A stretch of DNA of 64,000 nucleotides. Origin: Iris pallida. Its lineage: Eukaryota; Streptophyta; Magnoliopsida; Asparagales; Iridaceae. The notes under the pieces were generated by a model, which was not told where the DNA came from, searched no databases, and saw nothing but the letters and a program-made list of their open reading frames with translations. Location: contig JANAVB010005597.1 in assembly GCA_029216955.1 (NCBI GenBank), positions 46,485,480 through 46,549,479 of the forward strand, read 5' to 3'. Below, one piece after another: positions 43,016 to 55,400 of the stretch (positions are counted from its first letter, which is position 1; every line of letters begins with the position of its first letter). The position numbers and the translations under genes were made by a program.

Positions 43016-43571
43016 AAACTGAATCAGCATTGTCTTCCGGATCGTCCTCATCAAGGCATAACGGGCTGCTCAGCATGCCCAGCTTCTTCAACTTCTCGCT
43101 GGCTGCAGAGTCAAAATGGGAACGGGTCCTCTTTGTCGGCCTGGTGCTCTGACTCGCACTCGTCGCCGCGCTACTGGTTTCCTCTCCTCCTCTGACGCGG
43201 GTCATAAGAAAAGAAATTTCGTACCTCTTCTTCACATAAACATCATTGCCGCCTTGTACTCGAGCCTCCTCATCTGTAACGCTATCCAAGGCACCGAGAA
43301 GTCGGATAGCGTCACAGATGATGAGGCTTGAGTACAAGGCGACAATGATGTTAATGTGAAGAAGAGGTACGAAATTTCTTTTCTTATGACCCGCGTCAGA
43401 GGAGGAGAGGAAACCAGTAGCGCGGCGACGAGTGCGAGTCAGAGCTCCGGGCCGGCAAAGAGGACCCGTTTCCATTTCGACTCTGCAGCCAGTGAGAAGT
43501 TGAAGAAGCTGGGCACGCTGAGCAGCCCGTTATACCTTGATGAGGACGATCCGGAAGACAATATTGATTCA
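43016..43571. repeat. Hairpin B of CACTA-2
   Basis: Arms of about 275 bp centred near 43293. The coding sense of the right arm is +: KKRYEISFLMTRVRGGEETS, KRTRFHFDSAASEKLKKLG, LYLDEDDPEDN. The minus strand of the left arm carries the same with GIDSVDTCIKEEEIG. No family recognised. The right arm can also pair with 44310-44499. Confidence 0.9.
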
Positions 43572-44499
43572 GTTTTGCCTTCTCCTCTCCTCCACCATGG
43601 CTATGGACCCATCTGCTCCTCCCCACTTCCCTTCTTCTTATTTGACTCTCTCAGCCACATATGATATCCAGCTCAAGTGTAGAGTCGGGAGAGAAGAAGT
43701 GGACATGAAGAGGAGGGAAAGCAGCACAGCCGGCGGCATGACCCGGAGGAAGTACAGAGATTTTCTTCAACATACGTATGAGAACTATAAGGATATATCT
43801 TTTCACAATATGTCATCTTGTCAAAGACCCTTAATGTGACAACCATGTTACCGCGATGTCGGAAGACTAACATGTCATAATTTTCTAAGCCGTGTATTTT
43901 TACATAATCCTTCCAACTCTTTCCTTCTATGTCGTAATCTTGCATTATTACATAGAACTGAAATCCGGTTGGAGGATTATGTCAAAACACACGGCTTATA
44001 AAATTATGACATGTTAGTTTTTCGACACCGTGGTAACATGGTTGTCACATTAAGGGTCTTTGACAAGGTGATATGTTGTGAAAAGATATATCCTTATAGT
44101 TCTCCTACGTATGTTGAAGAAAACCTCTGTACTTCCTCCGGGTCATGCCGCCAGCTGTGCTGCTTCCCCCTCTTCTTCATGTCCACTTCTTCTCCTCCGA
44201 CTCTACACTTGAGCTGGATATCATATGTGACTGAGAGAGTCAAATAAGAAGAAGGGAAGTAGGGAGGAGCAGATGGGTCCATAGCCATGGTGGAGGAGAG
44301 GAGAAGGCAAAACTGAATCAGCATTGTCTTCCGGATCGTCCTCATCAAGGTATAACGGGCTGCTCAGCGTGCCCGGCTTTTTCAACTTCTCGCTGGCTGC
44401 AGAGTCGAAATGGGAACGGGTCCTCTTTGCCGGCCCGAAGCTCTGACTCGCACTCGTCGCCGCGCTACTGGTTTCCTCTCCTCCTCTGACGCGGGTCAT
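43388..44499. repeat. Hairpin C of CACTA-2: about 1.1-kb palindrome with a B3 fragment
   Basis: The sequence from ATGACCCGCGTCAG to CTGACGCGGGTCAT is a near-palindrome centred near 43944, arms about 555 bp. It is longer than in CACTA-1 because part of the B sequence is included at both ends. The minus strand near 43800-43945 reads MQDYDIEGKSWKDYVKIHGL, then ENYDMLVFRHRGNMVVTLRV, a B3-domain C-terminal half. The + strand near 44000-44100 carries the other copy with TAA inside. No intact gene. Confidence 0.9.
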
Positions 44500-44680
44500 A
44501 CTCGAGCCTCCTCATCTGTGACGCTATCCGACTTCTCGGTGCCTACATTGTCACTCGAATCCCCCATTCGACTCGTATCGTCCTCTTCTTCGCCTGTCTT
44601 TTCGCTCTCTGTCTTGCAATCATCTGCTATCACCGCCGACTCATTCGACTCCTTCTCCGATGACTCCGAGAAGTTGGATA
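44500..44680 (-). pseudogene. Third copy of the acidic linker fragment (CACTA-2)
   Basis: The minus strand reads SSEKESNESAVIADDCKTES, then EKTGEEEDDTSRMGDSSDNV, continuing hairpin B's acidic Ser-rich protein part. The same segment occurs as an inverted pair in CACTA-1 (9580-9860). Confidence 0.7.
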
Positions 44681-44900
44681 TCATAAGAAGAAGGAAAGTA
44701 GGGAGGAGCAGATAGGTTCAGAGCTATGGTGGAGGAGAGGAGAAGGAAAATACTTGATCAGAACTTGAGGTAGAAAAGTTGTGACGTTGATAGCGTGAGG
44801 GAGGGAGAGGGTGGAAAAGATCTTCTCCTCCGACTCTTCACTTGAGGTGGATATCATATTTTGGTTTCTGTATTTTGGCTCCAGCTCCATTTGCATTAAT

Positions 44901-45209
44901 CTACGGTACGACATGGTGATCAGGACATAGTCCCTGCAGCCATTCGACTGGCGAGGCAGAAACTATGTAGCCGTAGATAAAGTTGACTGTTCTCCGACTT
45001 CGGCAATGATGATACGACAACCTATCACTATATCTTATATAGTAGTAGATGACGTCTTAGTATTACATTATGTGAGTTCATCTTGATTCTGTTACATTCT
45101 TCAGATACTACATACGATAAGAACATATACTACACCATATGTACAGAACATAGATGATTCACACTAATGTATGCTAGAATGAATTTTGGGTTGTGTTCTG
45201 AGCCATTCC
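44901..45209 (+). repeat. 320-bp internal module, last copy (CACTA-2)
   Basis: Full copy including the CTACGG/GCCGTAG stem, with a small deletion after CTCCGACTTCGG. Confidence 0.85.
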
Positions 45210-45464
45210 TTCCCATACTTGGCAGTTAAGTTGTGGACCATTATGTTGGACATTGTTGTTACAAATTTTCATATATCTGTGTTGATTGATGAGATTGTGT
45301 TTCAAATGTGTTCGTGATTGTGTGTATCTGTGTTGTTTGATAATGTGTTCGTGATACATACCGTTGTTGCTGTAACAAATGGTGTAGGGGATGCTGCAAA
45401 TGCTGCAGGAAATACTGCAGGGAATACTGCAAATGCTGTATTTTTTTTATTTTTTATTTTAATA

Positions 45465-45901
45465 TTAGCGACGTTCAGCGACGATTACCGACGGTCAGCG
45501 ACGAAAGAAACGTCGCTAATTACGTCGCTAACTGTAAGTAAAATCATCGTTGATCGTCGGTAAACGTCGGTAACGTAGCGACGTAGGAAAGTCGCAGAAC
45601 GTCGCCATATCGCTTTCATGCCAGGTCAGCATCGATGGAAGAGAGAGTCGCTCAACGTCGCTAGTTTACGTCGGTATATTATGACGTTTTATGTCGCTGG
45701 CAGTCGCTATATTAGCGACGTTTACACGTCGCTAAAGCTCGTCGCAATAGCGACTTATGGCGACGTTTCCTTGTTTAGTGACTAGGTTAATCCCGACTAC
45801 TTGAAAACGTCGCTAATGACGTCGCTAGTAGTAATTAGCGACGTAATTTTCCTTTTTAGCGACGTCTTTACGCGTCACTGAATTGACAGATTTTAGTAGT
45901 G
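45465..45901. repeat. CACTA-2 right subterminal repeats
   Basis: AGCGACGT/CGTCGCTA variants in both orientations to the terminal TAGTG. Confidence 0.88.
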
Positions 45902-48900
45902 AACTAACCATCAACTCAAGCAGTATATAGTGTATTCATCATGATCAACTCCGAACGGAGGACAAGTATAAGATATGGTGTGACTCAATCACAGTCTAAG
46001 CACGATAAGATAATACCGAATATAACTAAGAAATTGAAGACAACGAAACTACTAATAAAAATAACAACAAACTCAAACAATCTCAAATACATCTCATGTC
46101 TCAAATCTCTATATACAAATCCAGATCTTAAAATAAGACAGACTAACTGAACTCCCGATCACTCCTGAGTGTCGGGGCCATAGGTAGCTAGCCATCTCCT
46201 CAGTAAAATGTAGGGCATGTGTCCTCAGGGCAATCATCTGTAAAATTTTCAACAGGTCCAGTCAGGACAGGAACGAGCACATCTCATCTAGAAAACCCAA
46301 GTAAATGACAGAGAACTATACAGCAGTTATATACAATTGTATTGATGAAAATGGCAGTTTATATTCTGGTGATGGTAAGAAAGACAGATAAAGTGTAAGG
46401 AAAGTAAATACTAAACAAGAGAAGAATCATAGCAATGAAGACTGTAAAAACAGAACTAGCTGAACCAGGGTAATATGATATAAAGTTCAGACAGAAAATG
46501 TAAACCAGTGTAACTCCAATGTAAGTCCAGTACAGGATGAATCTCATACAAGATGAATCCAGTAAGGGACGATTCCAGTTATAGTGATCAAGGATTCCAG
46601 GGTGAGTCCAGCCTATACTCTAACAGTGTATTTTAAAATATCGGGATCGATATGTGAACGGCTGTAGGTAATACGGCACATCACACACCTGGCCGGGTGT
46701 GAGATGGCTATCATTCCAGTATAATTCCAAGGGAATGGTTCCAGTATTTGGGTATGTTCATATGCCTATTCCAATATTTCCCCGCCCAGCAAGTACAAGT
46801 GAATCCAAAAAACGACACGAAAAATCGGGATGAGTCCAGCCAAACATAATGATACCAGCAAAAGATTCCAGGGTAATTCCAGTAGGTGATGCCAGTAGTG
46901 GTTCCAGAAGATGATGCCAGTAGTAATTCTAGAAATAGAGGCCAGACTAATGGTATGTGTGTCGCATACATGAATCCAAAAATATCCATACGTATTGTAA
47001 GAATCATATAAAACTATCTAGAACTGAAGTACAGTAATTGACAAGTAAATGAGAGAACTATCAGAGAATGTACACGCCTGCTACTCTGAGAAGAGTAGTG
47101 AAATATCAGATGTCTGTACCGGAGTCACAATGTCCTAAATAGAGCAGTACAGGTTATAACATGTTTAAAACCAGGTAAATAAAATCTACGATTCAATCTA
47201 CATGATTTCTAGGTCAATCTAGGTCAAAGTCAACTCTAGGTCAACTTGGTCAACTGTCTAGGTCAAACTAGGTCCAAGTCAAACTTGGTCAACTTTGGAT
47301 CGACCCAAGTCAACTACAATAGTCAAACTTGGTCAATACTAATCTAGTCAAGTCTCACTAGGCCTATCCAGCCTATTCTAGCAAGCACACTCAATTTCTA
47401 GGCTATACAAGCCAACCACACTCCTGCACTGGCATTCAAGCCAGAAACACAGGTTTATGAGCCATAGGCTATATGCCTAGGCTAATCACATAGGGATACA
47501 CCCAAGTGCAATGTGCCATGCATATAGGCTATAGGCCATATTCACACATATTGTATATTATACTAAGTTAATATAGTTATCATACACACATATATATATA
47601 GGCTACATTATTATATCAACATTTAGATAATATATTTATATATACATATAGTGAGATAGAGAGGGGGTACATGTGTTTATGTGTATGTGTGATACCACAA
47701 TGGGTGATTTGTGACCAAGTGTGAGAGCCATGTGTGTGTAATAGGTTTTAGGCATTTTAGGGAAACAAAATGAATTATTACATTGCATGTGTGTGTGTCT
47801 ACATGTGAGGGTGTGTGTGGTTAGGGTCATGTGTTTGTCATGTGTGGGTGAATGGACATGTGACAGGAAAAACCATGTGTGTGAGGGTTTGTAACAGGGT
47901 GTCAAGAGTGTCCAACCTCAGGATTGCAATGTGTGTAAATGGTACATATGAGGGTTTAGGTAGTGCAAAGTGTGTGTGAGTTAACATGGTGGCATGGGAA
48001 CCTAGGACAGAACATTAAGGTAGAGGATTGGTTGAAAGGGGGGGAGTCTGAACATGTAGAATAAGGACTCTAAAATTTGTGAAGGATATAAAGTATCCAT
48101 AACCTGTGCATTCTCTTGAACAGGGACTGAACTATGCACTTGAAGAGGGCAATATGGATAGTACAAAGAGATATTCAAGTGTCAAGGACTGCTACCAAAC
48201 ATTTGATACCAATAGTCCATACTTGAGACTACAAGGAGGTGTGGGCTGAACCAAAACACATGAAGGAGCTGTGCTCTGGACTCAAGTCTGGACAGGAGGA
48301 AAATAGGACTGAGCAGTGCAATTTACTGAGAGGGCATATGCATGGGTTAAAATCAGTGAAGGAATCATGGCAATGGCATTGTTCCCAGTTTTGCATCTCA
48401 GTCCATTTGGTGTAGTGAAGGGTGTGGGAAAAATCAGTGTGATATCCAAGCAATTAACACATAATCTAAACTAAATTCAAAACCAAATATGAAACCAAAG
48501 AAGTACAAATTTTAAATCAACAGCTATACTCCCAACTCTCTCTAAGCTGAACTTCAATTTCAGTTTAGATATATCATCTAACATTCAACCTATATCAATT
48601 CCCACCCATAGGACCCAACGTCTCAGCCTGGTAAAATTCTCAGGAAATAATGTGTTAAAAAGGGAGGTGTTGTAGTGTCAAAGATGTGTATCCAGCAAGT
48701 GTCCGAGTGTGGCATGACAGGGAAGAGTATCCCAGGAATTTGCATTGACAGTGAACTACAAAATAGTGGACACATGGTCAGTACATCAATGCCCAAAACC
48801 AAAACAAAACCCAATTTCTCAAACATAAACTATAATCCTATAATTCAGTAACTAATACATATGTTGGAAAACAATTTGGCAATTTAAACATTTCAAATCA

Positions 48901-50935
48901 GTTAAAAGTACACCCTAATTTCAGAAATCTGAAACAATGGACTGTGTATCAGTCCTCTCTTCATTTCGAAAATCCAACCAAATCAATCGAAACCCAAACT
49001 CATATGCAAACACCCTAGCAGCAACTAATACATGTGTGTGAGGGATTAACATGAAAATAAAACAGGAAAAAATAGTTTAAACAGGGAGTTATACTTCTCA
49101 AAATTCTCAAAACTGAACCACGTATTAGTCCAATGGGGAAAAATGCGATTCGAAAGCCAAATCTTCACAATAATCCAAAATATTGGTTGTTAATGAATGT
49201 GCCTCATGTGTACGTGTCATACGAGGTGTTCGTGTCCCTGCAAGTGGACACGAACGTGTCCAAAACATTAAATGCTATTTCAGAACAATACGCACAGCCA
49301 GGCCTCGTGCACGCGTTCAAACACGTACAGGACGCGACACGAGTGTCCTAGAGTCTCGTGGTCACGTGTACTGGTTCACCTAGGGTAGTGCTAGGTGTCT
49401 AGGGTCCTGTATTGAGTCGGGGTCGTGTCGTGTCTGACTTATAGGGCCGTGTCAGTGGCCAATACCCACGCGTGCACGCGCGGCCAGTGCGGCCAGTGCG
49501 AGGAGGATTTCTCCTCGCACACTGAACCATAGGGCCCCATCTTTTGGGAGGATGATGTCAGTCTATGCTCCATCATCCTCGCCAAAACTGGCATGTCCAC
49601 GTGTCCTACACAGGGAGTTATTGTGCCCGAGTAGCAGGACACAGTGTACGTGTGTGCACAGCGTATCCAATACGAAAAACAGACACGAAATGACACAAAA
49701 ATACCTAACACCCTTCACAAAATTTAATATACATACCAAGATCTATCAATCCATGTAATTACATTTTCAAAAATCGAAAATAAATTCCTAAGGGGCATTC
49801 TATCAAACACCTAGCCTATCAAATGGATACGTGTCCGATACGGATACGAAACCGACACGAATTGTGCCCAAATTCCAGGGACAGCTAGGGGACTCCTAGA
49901 TCTAGACCTAAATGCAAAGAAAACAGCAATTTAAATCAATTTGAGGAGTTTTACCTATAGGTGCAAATTGTATGGAAAAGCTCCAAATAGGGGGTGTTCC
50001 TCTTGATGGCCAAATGCTCCAAATGAGCCCAAAGCTGAGATTAACCTCCAGAATTATAAAATATATAGAAATTAGAACCTAATGCAAGAGACTAGGATGA
50101 AAAAGGAGATCAAATGAATAAATGGGAATTTTTTGGAAGGGGAAGAATACCTCTCTTTTCTCCAAGTGTTGGAATGATAAAAAGAGGCAACCCTAATGAA
50201 TAAGTGTTTAAATAGGGTGGGGATCCCTCTGTGGCTGGTCATTTAGGGTTTAGTTAGGGTTAGGGCTTCTAGTTATGGGCCATGGGCCAAGTCATAAGTC
50301 ATTGAGTCATGAAATCATAAGTCATTTCACTAAACCATAAATCATGAAATGATTTCACTCAAACTAATCCTCCTATTCCAAAATTAGTCTCTAATGACTA
50401 AAAGTAGGTTAATCTAAGTTAGACTAGGGTTACCATAGCTAGGGTTAGGTTCTAGGCTGGTCTACTAGGTCTCAACAAGTCAAAGTCAAACTAGAATTCA
50501 CCAATTCATTAAATTAATTAAAAAAAATCAAATAAGCCAAAATGATCAAATTCTCCTAGGCTAAAAATGATAATTAAAACATACTAATAACATGGTTAGG
50601 CTCTAGGCCATGCAGTCACTAGGGTTTCACCGACAGCACATCAAAATCACAAGTCATGACTCAAAGCAGTTTTTAAATAGTTTAAAAATTATTAAAAATC
50701 ACCAAAAATCATAATATAAAATAAATATCAATAATAATTATTATAATCACAAAATTTTAAAAATATTCTCATCTAGAAAACTGGGTGTTACAATCCTACC
50801 CACCTTAGAAAAATTTCGTCCTCGAAATTAAGATGATCGCACCCTTCCTAGGTCAAACCTCCAGCAAATCAAGGTCGAAGCAACACAATCCTACTGGTCA
50901 TGATTTCATAGTCTCGAACAGGGTAGCTACACTAT

Positions 50936-52167
50936 CTAACAATCACAAACAATATCCTGGCAGGTACTAATAGAATCACACAGGAAAGTGGGAAGGAAGA
51001 ATGAAAAGGACAAACCTGCTAACCCATCACCTACAGCGTCGGTCTCCTCGACCGCCATCGCAAAAGCTCCACCCCTCTGGTGCTGAGCTACAGGTGGCCT
51101 AGCTCCCTCATAAGGAGGCACAGTGGGACAATCTATCATCTTGTGAGCACCAGACCCACAAAATAGACAGACCTTCAGCCTCCTCCTACAAGACTCCCAA
51201 ACATGCCCTGCCTTCCTGCAATAGGCACAAGTCGGCACCTCGCGGTCCTGTCCTCTATGCTGATGCTGTGCCTGCTGCACTCTCGCTGGTGCCTGTGCCT
51301 GCTGAGCCTGCACATGGGGCCTCTTGGCCTGACCCCCGCTGCTGCTACCACCCTGGGAGTCTCGCCCCCTCTTGAGCCTAAGCTCAAGATCATCCTCTGC
51401 AGCTAGTGCGTCCACTAGGATCTCCTCAAATGTAGCGCTGTGGGCGTTCTTGGTGTAGGACTTGACCTTCTTTACCAAGCCCTTCCGGAACCTCCGGGCC
51501 TTCGTCGTCTCCGACAAGTCCTCCATAAATCTGCTCAGGCGGCAGAACTCTCCTGCGTACTCCTCCACGGACTGGGTCCCCTGAACTAGGGCCTCGAACT
51601 GGGTCTCGAGGGCTCCCAGTGCTGCGTCTGGAAAGAACTTCTCCTTGAACAGCTTCTTGAATGCTGCCCAAGTCTGTCCTGCTGTGCCAACCCTCGGGTC
51701 GGTCTGGTACCATGTACGGGCCAGATCCTACATTATACTGGCCGCTGCCTCTATCTGGAGCCTCGTCGGGATCTCAGCCAGCCTGAAGATCTCCTTCATA
51801 TGCTCGATCCATTCATCGGTATACAGGATCCCCTCTGTCCCTCAGTCTGCCAGATCAATGCCTCTGCTGAGCTCTGCCGTGTGCCTCTGCTGCTTCTGAC
51901 CCTCCATGTACTGCCTGAAGAAAGCCAACAGCTGAACGGCGTCAATTGTCCCTGCAGGTGGCTGCTGATGTGCTGCTGAAACATCTCAGGAATGACTGGG
52001 GTTGTCCTCTGAACAAGTGGAGGCATACCCCTAATGTCTACAACAGCTCCTATCTGATCAGGAACAGAAGGTGCTACAGTCTCAACAGGCTGCTGCAATG
52101 GACGAGAGGTGGCAGACCCCTCTCCAGCGGCTACTATACCAGAGCGATGTGATCGTGTCTCCACCAT
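50936..52167 (-). pseudogene. gag: gag of the gag-only Tekay-type element
   Basis: It starts at ATG 52165-52167 (MVETRSHRSG), right after the leader. A frame slip near 51960, a stop in the RGIDLAD segment near 51843 and another stop near 51730 break the first half. From 51568 downwards the frame is open: EEYAGEFCRLSRFMEDL, RRFRKGLVKKVKSYTKN, DLELRLKRGRDSQGG. Two intact CCHC knuckles follow: CAYCRKAGHVWESC and CLFCGSGAHKMIDC. The reading then passes AMAVEETDAVGDGLAG, exactly where the full Tekay leads into protease, and turns into unrelated residues before stopping at 50936. So pol was removed or never present just after gag. Confidence 0.9.
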
Positions 52168-52432
52168 CCTGAAGACAGATCGAAAAGGAAGTCAATACTG
52201 AGCAGGAATCGATAAATCAAAGGAGGACAGTTTATTGCAAAGAAGACAAGTCAGTAAGATATGTAGATGGCATGAATTGAAGCAGAATTATCCTAATTGT
52301 GATTGAGTACCTCTCCGTTAAAGCTTATCTCTCAATCCTATCGCAGGCTCGCAGCAGTACAACTAAGTCGTCGTCCTACCACGATATCGCTCTAATGCGA
52401 CTCTCGACCTGCATGGGCCACCACTAAAAAAG

Positions 52433-55400
52433 TGTCATGACCCGCACCCACTGTGAGGGTACAAGTACGTAACAGCGCCCAGCCTACGCCGCAGTGTCGG
52501 CGGTAGAACGCTGTTCTAAGTCTCTAACTAACCATCAACTCAAGCAGTATATAGTGTATTCATCATGATCAACTCCGAACGGAGGACAAGTATAAGATAT
52601 GGTGTGACTCAATCATAGTCTAAGCACGATAAGATATCACCGAATATAACTAAGAAATTGAAGACAACGAAACTACTAACAAAAATAACAACAAACTCAA
52701 ACAATCTCAAATACATCTCAAGTCTCAAATCTCTATATACAAATCCAGATCTAAACAGGAAACTAAAATAAGACAGACTAACTGAACTCCCGATCACTCC
52801 TGAGTGTCGGGGCCATAGGTAGCTAGCCATCTCCTCAGTAAAATATAGGGCATGTGTCCTCAGGACAATCATCTGTAAAATTTTCAATAGGTCCAGTCAG
52901 GACAGGAACGAGCACATCTCATCTAGAAAACCCAAGTAAATGATAGAGAACTATACAGCAGTTATAGACAATTGTATTGATGAAAATGGCAGTTTATATT
53001 CAGGTAATGGTAAGAAAGACAGATAAAGTGCAGGGAAAGTAAATACTAAACAAGAGAATAATCATAGCAATGAAGACTGTAAAAACAGAACTAGCTGAAC
53101 CAGGATAATATGATATAAAGTTCAGACAGAAAATGTAAACCAGTGTAACTCCAATGTAAGTCCAGTACATGATGAATCTCATACAAGATGAATCCAGTAA
53201 GGGACGATTCCAGTTATAGTGATCAAGGATTCCAGGGTGAGTCCAGCCTATACTCTAACAGTGTGTTTTAAAATATCGAGATCGACATGTGAACGGCTGT
53301 AGGTAATACGGCACATCACACACCTGGCCGGGTGTGAGATGGCTATCATTCCAGTATAATTCTAAGGGAGTGGTTCCAGTATTTGGGTATGTTCACATGC
53401 CTATTCTAATATTTTCCCGCCCAGCAAGTACAAGTGAATCCAAAAAACGACACGAAAAATCGGGATGAGTCCAGCCAAACATAATGATACCAGCAAAAGA
53501 TTCCAGGGTGATTCCAGTAGGTGATGCCAGTAGTGGTTCCAGAAGATGATGCCAGTAGTGATTCCAGAAATAGAGGCCAGACTAATGGTATGTGTGTCGC
53601 ATACATGAATCCAGAAATATCCATACGTGTTGTAAGAATCACATAAAACTATCTAGAACTGAAGTATAGTAATTGACAAGTAAATGAGCGAACTATGAGA
53701 GAATGTACTCGCCTGCTACTCTGAGAAGAGTAGTGAAATATCAGATGTCTGCATCGGTGTCATAATGTCCTAAATAGAGCAGTACAGGTTATAACATGTT
53801 TAAAACCAGGTAAATAAAATCTACGATGCAATCTACATGATTTTTAGGCCAATCTAGGTCAAAGTCAACTCTAAGTCAACCTGGTCAACTGTCTAGGTCA
53901 AACTAGGTCCAAGTCAAACTTGGTCAACTCTGGATCAACCAAGTCAACTACAATAGTCAAACTAGGTCAATACTAGTCTAGTCAAGTCTCACTAGGCCTA
54001 CCCAGCCTATTCTAGCAAGCACACTCAATTTCTAGGCTATACAAGCCAACCACACTCCTACACTGGCATTCAAGCCAGAAATACAGGTTTATGAGCCATA
54101 GGCTATATGCCTAGGCTAATCACATAGGGATACACCCAAGTGCAATGTGCCATGCATATAGGCTATAGGCCATATTCACACATATTGTATATTATACTAA
54201 GTTAATATAGTTATCATACACATATATATATATATATAGGCTACATTATTATATCAACATTTAGATATTATTATTATTTTTATATACATATAGTGAGATG
54301 GAGAGGGGGTACATGTGTTTGTGTATGTGTGATACCACAATGGGTGATTTTTGACCAAGTGTGAGAGCCATGTGTGTGTAATAGGTTTTAGGCATTTTAG
54401 GGAAACAAAATGAATCATTACATTGCATGTGTGTGTGTGTCTACATGTGAGGGTGTGTATGGTTAGGGTCATATATTTGTCATGTGTGGGTGTATGGACA
54501 TGTGACAGGGAAAACCATGTGTGTGAGGGTTTGTAACAGGGTGTCAAGAGTGTCCAACCTCAGGATTGCAATGTGTGTAAATGGTACATGTGAGGGTTTA
54601 GGTAGTGCAAAGTATGTGTGAGTTAACATGGTGGCATGGCAACCTAGGACAGAACATTAAGGTAGAGGATTGGTTGAAAGGGGGGGTCTGATAACATGTA
54701 GAATAAGGACTCTAAAATTTGTGAAGGATATAAAGTATCCATAACCTGTGCATTCTCTTGAACAGGGACTGAACTATGCACTTAGAGAGGGCAATATGGA
54801 TAGTACAAAGAGATATTCAAGTGTCAAGGACTGCTACTAAACATTTGATACCAATAGTCCTTACTTGAGACTACAAGGAGGTGTGGATTGAACCAAAACA
54901 CATGAAGGAGCTGTGCTCTGGACTCAAGTCTGGACAGAAGGAAAATAGGACTAAGCAGTGCAATTTACTGAGAGGGCATTTGCATGGGTTAAAGTCAGTG
55001 AAGGAATCAAGGCAATGGCATTGTTCCCAGTTTTGCATCTCAGTCCATTTGGTGTAGTGAAGGGTGTGGGAAAAATCAGTGTGATATCCAAGCAATTAAC
55101 ACATAATCTAAACTAAATTCAAAACCAAATATGAAACCAAAGAAATACAAATTTTGAATCAACAGCTATACTCCCAACTCTAAGCTGAACTTCAATTTCA
55201 GTTTAGATATATCATCTAACATTCAACCTATATCAATTCCCACCCATAGGACCCAACGTCTCAGCCTGGTAAAATTCTCAGGAAATAATGTGTTAACAAG
55301 GGAGGTGTTGTAGTGTCAAAGATGTGTGTCCAGCAAGTGTCAGAGTGTGGCATGATAGGGAAGAGTATCCCAGGAATTTGCATTGACAGTGAACTACAAA

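Larger units (their letters stand above)
39737..45901 (+). mobile_element. CACTA-2: nonautonomous CACTA transposon, sister of CACTA-1
   Basis: It starts CACTACCAAAATAAGTCAAA and ends TTTTAGTAGTG, with duplicated AAC (39734-39736, 45902-45904). The other LTR of the host element reads CTCTAACTAACCATC near 52530 with no insert, an exact empty site. At 6165 bp it matches Tekay-free CACTA-1 in length and order. It has the same 90-codon ORF, modules and hairpins, plus a duplicated GACACG block and an expanded 21-bp repeat. No transposase gene. Confidence 0.96.
39641..50792 (-). repeat. 3' LTR of the gag-only element, split by CACTA-2
   Basis: Starts TGTCACGACCCGC and ends GGGTGTTACA. Without CACTA-2 and its 3-bp duplication it is about 4984 bp. 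It contains the GACACG/CGTGTC cluster (about 49195-49865), GGTCAA repeats (47215-47345) and GTGTGTGTG-rich zones (47650-47900). No genes. Confidence 0.94.

Noticed and set aside
43673..43945. B3-containing ORF as a live gene
   Set aside because: It is one arm of a palindrome; only half a B3 domain is present and it runs into antisense of the other arm.
46359..47007. Hydrophobic minus-strand ORFs in the gag-only LTR (repeated near 53000-53642)
   Set aside because: They occur in both LTRs simply because the LTRs are duplicates, and show no domain or gag/pol relation.
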